The notes beneath the pieces are model-generated. The model had not been told where the DNA came from, did not search any database, and worked only from the letters and a program-made list of their open reading frames with translations. Positions 9,656 to 17,978 of a stretch of DNA of 64,000 bases are shown piece after piece (position 1 is the stretch's first letter; each line of letters begins with the position of its first letter). This DNA comes from Firmicutes bacterium UBA6806 (lineage in GTDB: Bacteria > Bacillota > Clostridia > Peptostreptococcales > Acidaminobacteraceae), in NCBI GenBank assembly GCA_002452745.1, contig DKFC01000058.1, positions 23,726-87,725 of the forward strand, given 5' to 3'. The translations under genes and the position numbers were made by a program.

Positions 9656-9922
9656 CTATAACATGTTTACAAGTGGATTTGCGAATAACAAGATAAGTGC
9701 AATAACTAGACCATAGATACCAGTTGTTTCTGCAACAGCCGCACCTAAAAGCATTGTTCTTACGATATCGCCTTGAGCTTCAGGTTGTCTACCGACACCT
9801 TCTGCACCCTTACCTGCAGCGTATCCCTGTCCAATACCAGGGCCAATCCCTGCGATCATTGCGAGTCCTGCTCCGATTGCTGAGCACGCCAATATTAATG
9901 CTTTTCCTGTAATAGGTTCCAT
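9656..9922 (-). CDS. atpE: ATP synthase Fo c subunit, single hairpin, Na+ type
   Basis: 88 residues forming one helical hairpin. The residues that bind Na+ in the Ilyobacter tartaricus c-ring (Q32, V63, E65, S66, Y70) are found here at the same positions as Q32, V63, E65, T66 and Y70, so the rotor is expected to use Na+. It lies directly downstream of a second, duplicated c gene. In Acetobacterium woodii single- and double-hairpin c subunits form one mixed ring; the same is inferred here. A GGAGGAA ribosome binding site precedes the start. Confidence 0.96.
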   Translation of the reverse strand: MEPITGKALILACSAIGAGLAMIAGIGPGIGQGYAAGKGAEGVGRQPEAQGDIVRTMLLGAAVAETTGIYGLVIALILLFANPLVNML

Positions 9923-10001
9923 AAGAAAATTCCTCCTTCAAATTTAAAGAATTCAAAATCATATTTAATTTTTTATGCTTCCACTCTATTTTGTTTCTCT
10001 C

Positions 10002-10553
10002 TTATAAACTGAGTAGTGGATTTGCAAATAACAACACTAGTGATATAACCAGTGCGTATATCCCTGTTGTCTGAGCAACAGCTTGCCCTACAAGCATTGT
10101 CCTGACAATTTGCGACTGAAGTTTAGGTCTCTTGCCGACACCTTCGGTGCCCTTGCCAGCTGCATAACCTTGACCCACCCCTGGGCCAATGCCTGCAATC
10201 ATGGAAAGACCTGCTCCAATAGCTGAAGCCATGATTACAAGTGCTGAACCTTCTAGATTTACCAGTGGATTTCCGAAGAGCATAATCAGCGCAACAACAA
10301 GCGCCAATATCCCCGACGTTTCCGCCACCGCTGCACCAAGAAGCATAACCAGCGTCGTCTCTCTCTGACTTTTAGGATTCCGAGAGACTGCCTCAGCACC
10401 TTTTCCAGCCGCATATCCTTGTCCAATACCAGGGCCGATGCCGGCGATCATCGCAAAACCTGCGCCGATTGCCGATGCAGATAAGATCAGAGCCTTTGGC
10501 TCAAAGCTCATCAACCATTCTAAAAATTTCAATACAAAATTGGTTGACTCCAT
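10002..10553 (-). CDS. ATP synthase Fo c subunit, fused double hairpin with one lost carboxylate
   Basis: 183 residues made of two c-subunit hairpins in tandem (about 20-100 and 102-183), twice the normal length. Hairpin 1 keeps Q45 and the ion-binding E78 with T79, though Leu83 replaces the usual Tyr. Hairpin 2 keeps Q128, T162 and Y166 but has Gln161 in place of the essential Glu, so it cannot carry an ion in the standard way. This matches the V-type-like c1 subunit of the Acetobacterium woodii Na+ F-ATPase. Mixing such subunits into the ring lowers the number of ions per turn. A short N-terminal extension (about 18 residues) precedes hairpin 1. The gene lies between atpB and the single-hairpin c gene. 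Confidence 0.95.
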   Translation of the reverse strand: MESTNFVLKFLEWLMSFEPKALILSASAIGAGFAMIAGIGPGIGQGYAAGKGAEAVSRNPKSQRETTLVMLLGAAVAETSGILALVVALIMLFGNPLVNLEGSALVIMASAIGAGLSMIAGIGPGVGQGYAAGKGTEGVGKRPKLQSQIVRTMLVGQAVAQTTGIYALVISLVLLFANPLLSL

Positions 10554-10574
10554 ACTTACACCCTTTCTTTGGTC

Positions 10575-11285
10575 TTACTCCATGGCACCGGAAATAAAGA
10601 CCATGGTTAGCATTGTAAAGATAAATGACTGAAGCAATCCAGCAAATAAGTCAAAATAGATATGAAGTACAGCTGGAATACCGGCTTGTAAAAGCGGCAC
10701 ACTCAAACCGAGAAGCATGTTTGTAAATGTACCCAGAGCCCCGTATAAGAGCCCCATGATAATAACGCCGGCTGTTATGTTACCAAATAGACGGAAGCCG
10801 AGAGATACTGGGTTAGCCAGTTCGCCAACAATGTTAAGCGGCAGCAAAAACGGCATTGGTTCTAAAAATCCCTTTCCATATCCCTTTAGGCCCTTTGATT
10901 TCATACCGAAAAACTGCGTGAGTACAAATGTCGTAATCGACAAACACATGGTTGTGTTTAAATCCGCAGTCGGCGGTCTCAATCCGAATAATCCGATGAT
11001 ATTCGAAATCCCAATAAGAAATAACAAAGTTCCCACATAAGGTGCAAATGCAGCATTTTTCTCACCCATGTTCTGCTTTGTCAAGTTATTGACGACTCCG
11101 ACGATCTGTTCTACCACTAATTGAATGCCTGTCGCTTCTTTTTTCATATTGCGAGTTACCGCAATGGAAAACACAAGTAGCACAAACATTATAAACCAGG
11201 TAACGGTTACTGTTTCTGTAACAGGTATGCTACCTATATAGAATGCAACTCGTGGCCCAAAACCTTCAACGCCCACTAGGTTCAT
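10575..11285 (-). CDS. atpB: ATP synthase Fo a subunit
   Basis: 236 residues with five to six membrane helices. The essential arginine lies in NPVSLGFRLFGNITAG, where it faces the c-ring carboxylate. The ATG at 11285 directly abuts GGAGG with no spacing, while a GTG three codons later (11276) is 9 bases from it, so translation may really start at the GTG. The gene overlaps the end of atpI by 20 bases (11 if the GTG is used). Confidence 0.95.
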   Translation of the reverse strand: MNLVGVEGFGPRVAFYIGSIPVTETVTVTWFIMFVLLVFSIAVTRNMKKEATGIQLVVEQIVGVVNNLTKQNMGEKNAAFAPYVGTLLFLIGISNIIGLFGLRPPTADLNTTMCLSITTFVLTQFFGMKSKGLKGYGKGFLEPMPFLLPLNIVGELANPVSLGFRLFGNITAGVIIMGLLYGALGTFTNMLLGLSVPLLQAGIPAVLHIYFDLFAGLLQSFIFTMLTMVFISGAME

Positions 11286-11697
11286 CCTCCTTTCTTTTTA
11301 AAATATTTTTGTAATAGTGTTTATCATTAAAAAGATTGGTAGCTAAAATGATAAATTTAATCAGAATCAATCCCACGATGGTTCCGATCACATTTATATA
11401 AGGTGCAACAATCGCTATATATATAACCACTGCTGTCACAATATATCGAAAAAAATATTTTTTTGTTGCAAAAGTTTGTGCCCTTGCTGGCTGCATTTCC
11501 ACAGCACGTCTCAGCGTAACCGAAAGCTCTTTAAAATTAAGCGCACTGATGGTCGATCCAAAGACCAGTCCCAAAATAAACCGGAGGGGTTCTTCCATCA
11601 CCAAGACACTGATAATTGCAAGTGCAATATCTGCATAGAGCACAAATGCAAGGATTCTATTTTCAAGTGACTTTAAAGAATTCTCTTCACGGTTCAT
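11266..11697 (-). CDS. atpI: ATP synthase subunit I family membrane protein
   Basis: 143 residues, four predicted membrane helices, typical of the AtpI/Uup family encoded before atpB. AtpI assists assembly of the c-ring or Mg2+ supply; it is not part of the finished enzyme. The frame extends ten codons upstream, but GGGAG with proper spacing sits before the ATG at 11697 (MNREENSLK), so that start is used. A 156-base gap separates it from atpZ. Confidence 0.85.
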   Translation of the reverse strand: MNREENSLKSLENRILAFVLYADIALAIISVLVMEEPLRFILGLVFGSTISALNFKELSVTLRRAVEMQPARAQTFATKKYFFRYIVTAVVIYIAIVAPYINVIGTIVGLILIKFIILATNLFNDKHYYKNILKRKEDEPSGR

Positions 11698-11853
11698 GCT
11701 ATCATCTCCCACACTGTTTTTAACCACTTTTATATTATATCACTAAACAACGCAATTAAAATACTCATGACCGAATATAAATATTATTTTACTAAATAGA
11801 TTATGGAATATTGTGGGATAAGCTTGATTTTCTATTGTCAATATTCGGACACC

Positions 11854-12177
11854 TCACGCTTTGTTTCCATCTTCATCATCTTGGTCTTTGACATCCCTAT
11901 CATTGTCATCTCTTCTTGCATATTTTTCTGCCAATGTATGGGGTGAATAGTCATTTCGATATTTTTTTGTCTGCTGTGAACCCAAGTGCATGAGATTCCT
12001 AAAGGCTGTTCCTACCCCAAAGACGATCATAATAATCAGAAAAAGGGGTGCAGTTCCAACCTTGTTGTCAATAAAATTTCCAAGAATGACGCCAAAGGCA
12101 ATTGGAACGACCATCATGACTCCAACCTGAGAAATAAGCGCTAGGTTTACCCAGATTCCCCTATTCGATTTTTTCAT
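11854..12177 (-). CDS. atpZ: AtpZ/AtpI family membrane protein
   Basis: 107 residues: two membrane helices (about 10-30 and 42-60) and a hydrophilic, strongly charged C-terminal tail rich in Asp, Arg and Lys. AtpZ-type proteins are encoded first in many Firmicutes atp operons and have been linked to Mg2+/Ca2+ handling or assembly of the Fo part. AGGAGG lies before the start. It is the first gene after the operon promoter. Confidence 0.85.
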   Translation of the reverse strand: MKKSNRGIWVNLALISQVGVMMVVPIAFGVILGNFIDNKVGTAPLFLIIMIVFGVGTAFRNLMHLGSQQTKKYRNDYSPHTLAEKYARRDDNDRDVKDQDDEDGNKA

Positions 12178-12270
12178 TTGTTCCTCCTGATCTGAAATAG
12201 GCTCAGCTGTTGAATTTGCATGTCATCAAGCCATATTCATTCAGCTATTTAAGACACAAAACCATAGACA

Positions 12271-12300
12271 ATTATATCATGTTTTATTACTGTTTGTTAA
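12271..12300 (-). promoter_or_regulatory. Predicted promoter of the atp operon
   Basis: On the minus strand: -35 TTAACA (12295-12300), 18-bp spacer, -10 TATAAT (12271-12276), about 95 bases before the atpZ start. Confidence 0.7.
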
Positions 12301-12313
12301 TATTTTAATAATA

Positions 12314-12341
12314 AAGAGGACGTAATACTAGTATTACGCCC
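12314..12341 (-). terminator. Hairpin after the CoA-transferase genes
   Basis: An 18-bp perfect palindrome (12321-12338, half-site CGTAATACT) followed on the minus strand by TCCTCTTTATTATT. The T tract is interrupted, so it is a weak terminator or possibly an operator just upstream of the atp promoter. Confidence 0.5.
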
Positions 12342-12436
12342 TAAGAATTTAAAAAGATTCTCAAAAATTTAAAATTTTCAGTCTATTATCGTCAAGAATT
12401 TGACGAATTTTCTCCATACCCACTGAACAGCCGGAT

Positions 12437-13090
12437 TCAAATAGACATCTTCTTGAGGTCTGGCGCAACGATTAGTTTCGCTCCAGTAGCCGCTTGTACT
12501 TCATCAACTGATAAGTCAGGGTGAATCTCTCTGAGAACCAAGCCTTCAGTTGTTACTTCCATCACACCCATTTCAGTAATGATTAAGTTAACTTGTCCCT
12601 TAGCGGTCAATGGCAATGTGCATTTATCTAAAATTTTGATATCGCCTTTAGCTGTATGTGTCATAGCGACAATTACTTTTTTAGCCCCTGTAACAAGGTC
12701 CATCGCGCCACCCATTCCAGGGACTTTTTTGCCTGGAATCATCCAGTTTGCGAGGTTGCCCGCTTCATCTACTTGAAGCGCTCCAAGTACAGTACAATCC
12801 AAATGGCCACCTCTGATAATCGCAAAGCTCATTGCACTATCAAAGAAAGCAGCTCCAGGAAGAACAGTTGATGGAAGCCCGCCAGCGTTGACGAGGTTCT
12901 CGATTTCTGCGCCAGCTTCTGGTGCATTTCCCATCCCTATAAATCCATTTTCAGATTGAAAAGTTACGTCTATTCCCTCTGGAACAAAGTTCGCTACCAA
13001 TGTTGGCAAGCCAATTCCGAGGTTTACAAGGTCACCATCATTGAATTCCATGGCAACGCGTTTAGCGATAATTTCTTTAATATCTGCCAT
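12437..13090 (-). CDS. atoA: Acetate/butyrate-acetoacetate CoA-transferase, beta subunit
   Basis: 217 residues, the normal size for subunit B of class I CoA-transferases (AtoA/CtfB/ScoB). The catalytic glutamate is in the SENG motif (E47), which forms the acyl-CoA thioester intermediate. The NLGIGLPTLV and GGAMDLVTGAKKVIV blocks are typical. Start and the upstream subunit's stop are adjacent, so the two are translationally coupled. With butyryl-CoA from Bcd and acetoacetate from Kce, both encoded in this window, the likely reaction is butyryl-CoA + acetoacetate to butyrate + acetoacetyl-CoA; the exact acid specificity is inferred. Confidence 0.92.
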   Translation of the reverse strand: MADIKEIIAKRVAMEFNDGDLVNLGIGLPTLVANFVPEGIDVTFQSENGFIGMGNAPEAGAEIENLVNAGGLPSTVLPGAAFFDSAMSFAIIRGGHLDCTVLGALQVDEAGNLANWMIPGKKVPGMGGAMDLVTGAKKVIVAMTHTAKGDIKILDKCTLPLTAKGQVNLIITEMGVMEVTTEGLVLREIHPDLSVDEVQAATGAKLIVAPDLKKMSI

Positions 13091-13744
13091 TTACTTCGCC
13101 CCCTTTATAATATAGTTGACGAAAATATGTGGTGTCATAACATGATTTGGATCAATCGAACCCACTTCAACAATTTCGTCTGCTTCTACGATGACAACAT
13201 CTGCTGCCATAGCCATTAATGGGTTGAAGTTTCTCGCTGCCTTGTCGAAGATGCAATTGCCTTTTTTATCAACTTTTGCAGCTCTGATAATAGCAACATC
13301 TGCCTTAATTGGTTTTTCTAAAATGAATTGGTTGCCATCTACAGTGATGATGTCTTTTCCCTCTTCGACAATTGTTCCAAGTCCTGTTGGTGTCAATATG
13401 CCACCGAGACCTGCACCAGCTGCTCTCACTTGTTCAGCAAGTGTTCCCTGAGGAACCAATACGACGTCCAGCTCACCTGCATTCATTTGTCTTCCTGTTT
13501 CTGGGTTCGTTCCAATATGAGAGACAATTACTTTGCTCACATTTTTACCAACCACGAGCTTTCCAATATTTTGATCTGGAAAACTGGTATCATTCGCCAC
13601 AACTGTTAAATCGCGAATATCTTTTTCAATAATCTTGTCTACTAGTAAATCAGGAGAACCTGTTCCTAAAAAGCCTCCAATCATAACGGTCATCCCATTA
13701 TTAATCTTTGAAATGGCTTCATCCAGTGTAATTATTTTCTCCAA
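13091..13744 (-). CDS. atoD: Acetate/butyrate-acetoacetate CoA-transferase, alpha subunit
   Basis: 217 residues with the glycine-rich CoA-binding segment VMIGGFLGTGSP and the LTPTGLGTIVEEGK block typical of AtoD/CtfA. It forms a heterotetramer with the product of the next gene. Translation starts at TTG (13744), supported by AGGGAGGTG six bases upstream; no ATG is available in a good position. A promoter with a perfect -35 box lies just upstream, so atoDA is transcribed on its own rather than with wecB. Confidence 0.92.
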   Translation of the reverse strand: MEKIITLDEAISKINNGMTVMIGGFLGTGSPDLLVDKIIEKDIRDLTVVANDTSFPDQNIGKLVVGKNVSKVIVSHIGTNPETGRQMNAGELDVVLVPQGTLAEQVRAAGAGLGGILTPTGLGTIVEEGKDIITVDGNQFILEKPIKADVAIIRAAKVDKKGNCIFDKAARNFNPLMAMAADVVIVEADEIVEVGSIDPNHVMTPHIFVNYIIKGAK

Positions 13745-13787
13745 AACTTACACCTCCCTATAAAGTTTGTTTTTGATCTGATTTTCA

Positions 13788-13816
13788 TTGATACCTCAAA
13801 AGGAAAGGTCTGTCAA
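13788..13816 (-). promoter_or_regulatory. Predicted promoter of atoDA
   Basis: Minus strand: -35 TTGACA (13811-13816), 17-bp spacer, -10 TATCAA (13788-13793), about 45 bases before the TTG start of atoD. An imperfect dyad TTCAA...TTGAA lies further upstream near 13861-13876. Confidence 0.6.
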
Positions 13817-13973
13817 AGAATAATCAGTTTATAAATCCCTATGACTAGGATACCATAAATTCAATTAAATTTGAACTCAGATTCTCAACTATAAATGCTT
13901 AAATAATATTAAGGTCTCTTTATAATTCTATCATCTCATGTTCTCTTTATTGGGAGGTAGTCATTTTAACACT

Positions 13974-15095
13974 CTATATTTTATCGGCATATTTTGCCTT
14001 AATTGCCTCGACAATTCGTTCAGATGCTTTGCCATCGCCATAAGGGTTAACCGATTCAGCCATTTTTTTATAGGTTGCCTCATCCTGAATCAACTTTTCG
14101 GTAATTTCCACAATCGCTTGTCTTTCAACACCTGCTATGACAACCGTTCCCGCTTCAACTGCCTCCGGTCTTTCCGTTTCTGTTCTGAGAACCACCACAG
14201 GTTTCCCCAAAGCTGGCGCCTCTTCCTGAATACCACCAGAATCCGTTAAAATGATATCTGCTCTCGCCATGAGGTTTGCAAACGGCTCATAGTCCAGTGG
14301 TTCAATCACATGAATTCTCTCATGTCCACTTAGATGCCTTGATGCCACCTCTCTTACAGCGGGATTTAAATGAATTGGAAAAATAACTTGTACCGACGGA
14401 TTTTTCTCCACAATCTCCCTCACCGCTGAAAAGATATTTTCCATCGGTTCGCCGAGATTCTCTCTTCTATGTGCTGTCATGACAATGGTCTTATATGCGG
14501 CATAATCCAGTTCATTTAAAAGTTTTTCATCAAATTTATATTGGTCGTCTATGACCATTTTAAGTGCATCTATAACCGTATTCCCCGTTTTAATCACTTC
14601 TTTTAGATTGATTCCCTCTGACTTTAGATTTTCGATGTTTCCATCCGTTGCTGCAAAATGTATTTCTGCGATTCGACCTGTCAATCCCCTGTTGATTTCC
14701 TCAGGGAATGGGCTGTATTTATTGTGGCTTCTGAGCCCAGCTTCCACATGTCCCACAGGGACTTGCTGATAAAAAGCTGCAAGTGCTCCTGCAAAAGTGG
14801 TCGTGGTATCACCGTGAACCAGTACGATATCCGGTTTTTCTTTTATGATAACTGCCTCAATTCCCTTGAGCACTTTAGACGTGATGTCGCTTAAAGTCTG
14901 ACCCTTCGCCATGATATTGAGATCGTGTTTGGGTTTAATATCAAATATTTCAAGCACCTGATCCAACATCTCCCGGTGCTGAGCTGTGACACAAACAACA
15001 GACTCAATTGCCGCATCTGCATCTAGTGCCTTAACAAGTGGAGCCATCTTTATGGCTTCTGGTCTAGTCCCGAAAACCGTCATTACCTTAATCAT
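13974..15095 (-). CDS. wecB: UDP-N-acetylglucosamine 2-epimerase (non-hydrolysing)
   Basis: 373 residues, normal for the family. Typical blocks are VFGTRPEAIKMAPLV at the start, CVTAQHREMLDQ, VHGDTTTTFAG, VEAGLRS, TAHRREN and LTDSGGIQEEAP. It converts UDP-GlcNAc to UDP-ManNAc in the cytoplasm, a precursor of teichoic acids or other ManNAc-containing polymers. It follows the GlcNAc-1-phosphate transferase gene tagO, giving the first two activities of linkage-unit or enterobacterial-common-antigen-like synthesis. AGGAGG precedes the start. Confidence 0.95.
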   Translation of the reverse strand: MIKVMTVFGTRPEAIKMAPLVKALDADAAIESVVCVTAQHREMLDQVLEIFDIKPKHDLNIMAKGQTLSDITSKVLKGIEAVIIKEKPDIVLVHGDTTTTFAGALAAFYQQVPVGHVEAGLRSHNKYSPFPEEINRGLTGRIAEIHFAATDGNIENLKSEGINLKEVIKTGNTVIDALKMVIDDQYKFDEKLLNELDYAAYKTIVMTAHRRENLGEPMENIFSAVREIVEKNPSVQVIFPIHLNPAVREVASRHLSGHERIHVIEPLDYEPFANLMARADIILTDSGGIQEEAPALGKPVVVLRTETERPEAVEAGTVVIAGVERQAIVEITEKLIQDEATYKKMAESVNPYGDGKASERIVEAIKAKYADKI

Positions 15096-15159
15096 ATTGC
15101 CTCCTCATACGCTCTGTCATTGATTGCCATGACGCCCATACGCTGTTTTTCTATTAAAT

Positions 15160-15182
15160 AAGCCTTCGAAAATCGAAGGCTT
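15160..15182 (-). terminator. Hairpin between tagO and wecB
   Basis: Perfect stem TAAGCCTTCGA/TCGAAGGCTTA with a 3-base loop. The following minus-strand tract is only ATTTAAT-like, so it may reduce rather than stop transcription into wecB. Confidence 0.5.
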
Positions 15183-15216
15183 AAAAAGTTAAATTTAACT
15201 AAGTGATCTTGTTTTA

Positions 15217-16269
15217 TCAAGGTTTTGCATTGACATGTTCTGCCTGAACAGCCTCTGCCTTCTTTTCAATATTCTTGACTTTATTGATTGGAATAAAAAT
15301 GACAATTGCCGCAATGCTGAGCAGAACTCCAGCACCGAGATACTCTCCCTTGAGGAGGGCAATAGCACCTGCGCCCATGAGCGCACCAATCAAATAAATA
15401 GAAAGCACCGCTTTTCTTTGATTATAGCCTATTGATAAAAATCGGTGATGCAAATGACCTTTATCCGCTTCCATAATCGGTCTTTTGTTAATAAGTCTTC
15501 TGATGATGGCAAATGCCGTATCGAAAATAGGCACCCCGAGAGCGATAATTGGAACGACAACTGTCAATGCGGTCGCCCCTTTGAGAGCCCCTTCAATTGA
15601 AATGGCAGACAAGACGAGTCCAAGGAATAAAGCCCCTGTATCTCCCATGAAGATCTTAGCCGGATTAAAATTGTACGGCAAGAATCCAAGAGAACTGCCT
15701 GCGAGGATCAGCGTAATAGTTGCCGCATCATATCGGTGATTGATTAAGGCGATGTAGCCCAGTGTGATAGCCGCAATGGTTGAAATCCCAGCTGCTAAAC
15801 CATCTAAGCCATCTATTAAATTCACCGTGTTGGTAACGCCGACAATCCATATGATCGAAACTGGTATCGAAAAAATACCAAAGTAAATATATTCCGATGA
15901 TCCAAAGAAGTTTGTCAAAAAATTAATTTCAAATCCAGAAAAGACTAATATAGACGCCGCTACAAATTGCATCAACAACTTCGTCTTAGCACCCAGCGGT
16001 TTGACATCATCTATCATCCCCGTTACAAGAACCACAAGTGAACCTGAAAACAAGCCTATGAGCTTGGTTGAATGAATATTCGAAAAAATGAACATGCTGA
16101 TGAAGAACCCTGTAAAAATTGCAATACCGCCCCACAAGGGCATTGGCTTGCTATGCACGCGTCGGTCGTCTTTAGGTATATCCACTGCACCGAAGCGATG
16201 TGCCAATTTAATTACTAGCGGTGTACACAGAAAACTGATGACACCTGCAAACAAAGCTGATATATACAT
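15217..16269 (-). CDS. tagO: Undecaprenyl-phosphate N-acetylglucosamine-1-phosphate transferase
   Basis: 350 residues with about ten membrane helices. It has the MraY/WecA family motifs: DDRRVHSKPMPLWGG near the N terminus, the catalytic aspartates in GMIDDVKPL, NLIDGLDGLAAG, and the FMGDTGALFLG loop, followed by KGHLHHRF. It transfers GlcNAc-1-P from UDP-GlcNAc to undecaprenyl phosphate at the cytoplasmic membrane face, starting synthesis of teichoic acid or another envelope polymer. The C-terminal tail (about 30 residues) is hydrophilic. The neighbour wecB makes UDP-ManNAc for the next step. Confidence 0.93.
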   Translation of the reverse strand: MYISALFAGVISFLCTPLVIKLAHRFGAVDIPKDDRRVHSKPMPLWGGIAIFTGFFISMFIFSNIHSTKLIGLFSGSLVVLVTGMIDDVKPLGAKTKLLMQFVAASILVFSGFEINFLTNFFGSSEYIYFGIFSIPVSIIWIVGVTNTVNLIDGLDGLAAGISTIAAITLGYIALINHRYDAATITLILAGSSLGFLPYNFNPAKIFMGDTGALFLGLVLSAISIEGALKGATALTVVVPIIALGVPIFDTAFAIIRRLINKRPIMEADKGHLHHRFLSIGYNQRKAVLSIYLIGALMGAGAIALLKGEYLGAGVLLSIAAIVIFIPINKVKNIEKKAEAVQAEHVNAKP

Positions 16270-16310
16270 ATCATAACACCTCTTTAAAAGACCCTTTCCG
16301 GATATTTATA

Positions 16311-16796
16311 CTAATATCCAATATGGTTTTCAAGAGAATCATCGTAATAAATCCAGTCACAGACATCAATTTCTCGAAAATCGGTGGGATTATCCCTTAT
16401 GACAACTCTTTTGATCCCTGAATTGATAATCAATTTCTTGCACATGGCACAGGAATTCGCCTCCTGAACATATGCATTTGATTGCCTTTCCCTACCAACA
16501 AGATAGAGTGTAGACCCAATCATATCTCTTCTAGCTGCTGATATAATTGCGTTGGCTTCAGCATGAACTGACCGGCACTTTTCATAGCGCTCTCCCTTGG
16601 GAATATTGAGCTTTTCTCTGACGCACTCTCCCAAATCAATACAGTTCTTCCGCTCTCTTGGAGCCCCTGAATACCCGGTTGAAATAATTTCATCTTCACT
16701 GACGATAATTGCGCCAAAGTTGCGCCTGAGACAAGTGCCCCTCTTTGCAACTGTATCCGCAATATCCAAGTAATAGTTGACTTTATCCCTTCTCAA
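16311..16796 (-). CDS. dCMP deaminase family protein (ComEB-like)
   Basis: 161 residues. The zinc and catalytic motif is VHAEANAI with SCAMCKK supplying the two zinc cysteines; the N-terminal part has the usual RRNFGAIIVSEDEIISTGYSGAP block. Such enzymes deaminate dCMP to dUMP for thymidylate synthesis. Translation starts at TTG (16796) with GGAGG seven bases upstream; the nearby ATG is out of frame and meets a stop at once. It lies between upp and tagO, the usual place in Clostridia. Confidence 0.92.
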   Translation of the reverse strand: MRRDKVNYYLDIADTVAKRGTCLRRNFGAIIVSEDEIISTGYSGAPRERKNCIDLGECVREKLNIPKGERYEKCRSVHAEANAIISAARRDMIGSTLYLVGRERQSNAYVQEANSCAMCKKLIINSGIKRVVIRDNPTDFREIDVCDWIYYDDSLENHIGY

Positions 16797-16832
16797 GACA
16801 TAACCTCCACTAATTTCAGCTGTTTTAAATCC

Positions 16833-17462
16833 CTACTTTGTTCCGAACAATCTGTCGCCAGCATCACCAAGTCCAGGTATAATATACGCATGATCGTTCA
16901 AACGCTCATCAATTGCCGCAATATAGATATCCACATCTGGATGCTCTTTTTGGACAGCTGCAATTCCCTCAGGACATCCAATGAGGCAGACGAGCTTAAT
17001 ACTTGCCGCACCCTTGTCTTTGATAAATTGAATTGCTGCATTTGCAGATCCGCCTGTAGCAAGCATTGGATCTACCACAATTAAATCCCTTTCATTGACA
17101 TCTGTTGGCAGTTTGCAGTAGTATTCAACAGGCTCAAGTGTCTCTGGATCACGGTAGAGTCCAATATGACCCACTTTAGCTGCTGGAAGCAGATTTAAAA
17201 ATCCGTCCACCATGCCGAGACCTGCTCTTAAAATTGGAACAATACCAACTTTTCTACCAGAAAGTACTTTTGTCATCGTCTTGCAGATTGGTGTTTCTAT
17301 CTCAACTTCTTCCAGTGGTAAATCACGAGTAACTTCAAATGCAAGAAGCATGGAAACTTCTTTTACAAGTTCCCTAAATTCCTTTGATCCTGTGTTTTTA
17401 TCCCGGATTAAACTCAACTTATGTTGAATTAAAGGATGATTCATTTCAAATACTTTACTCAT
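16833..17462 (-). CDS. upp: Uracil phosphoribosyltransferase
   Basis: 209 residues, standard length. The PRPP-binding site is VDPMLATGGSA and the uracil-binding C-terminal segment contains YIIPGLGDAGDRLFGT. It converts uracil and PRPP to UMP in pyrimidine salvage. It is 12 bases downstream of rpiB with an AGGTGG ribosome binding site and belongs to the conserved rpiB-upp-atp neighbourhood of Firmicutes. Confidence 0.97.
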   Translation of the reverse strand: MSKVFEMNHPLIQHKLSLIRDKNTGSKEFRELVKEVSMLLAFEVTRDLPLEEVEIETPICKTMTKVLSGRKVGIVPILRAGLGMVDGFLNLLPAAKVGHIGLYRDPETLEPVEYYCKLPTDVNERDLIVVDPMLATGGSANAAIQFIKDKGAASIKLVCLIGCPEGIAAVQKEHPDVDIYIAAIDERLNDHAYIIPGLGDAGDRLFGTK

Positions 17463-17474
17463 TTTCCACCTCGT

Positions 17475-17921
17475 TTATTTATTTTGTTCTTCAATTGCCC
17501 TTATCTTGGCAACCCTTCCAGCATGTCTGCCGCCCTCGAATTCCGAATCGAAAAACGCATCCATAATTTTAAGTGCCAAGCCTTCGCCTACCACTCTTGC
17601 GCCTACGGCAATAATATTTGCATTGTTGTGTTTTCTGGCCATTTCAGCACTAAAAGTGTCACTGACAGGTGCCGCAATAATTCCCTTAACTTTATTTGCC
17701 GCAATGGAAATTCCCAGTCCCGTTCCGCAAATCAGAACACCCAGTTCATTTTCGCCCGCTATGATGGACTCTGAAACCTTGAGTGCGTAGTCAGGGTAAT
17801 CACAAGAATCCTTTGTATACGTTCCAAAGTCTTCTACTTCGTATCCCCTTCCCTCTAAGTGTTTGATGATTGCATCTTTTAAGATGAGACCACCGTGATC
17901 TGAACCGATTGCTACCTTCAT
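17475..17921 (-). CDS. rpiB: Ribose-5-phosphate isomerase B
   Basis: 148 residues. The start IGSDHGGLILKDAI and the active-site segment ICGTGLGISIAANK, with the catalytic cysteine, are characteristic of RpiB. It interconverts ribose 5-phosphate and ribulose 5-phosphate in the pentose phosphate pathway. It lies between tsaC and upp and is probably cotranscribed with both. Confidence 0.96.
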   Translation of the reverse strand: MKVAIGSDHGGLILKDAIIKHLEGRGYEVEDFGTYTKDSCDYPDYALKVSESIIAGENELGVLICGTGLGISIAANKVKGIIAAPVSDTFSAEMARKHNNANIIAVGARVVGEGLALKIMDAFFDSEFEGGRHAGRVAKIRAIEEQNK

Positions 17922-17978
17922 GAGGCACCTCCAAATTTATTCCTATCTATTATAAATTTTTGTGCTTAAAAAAGCAAA

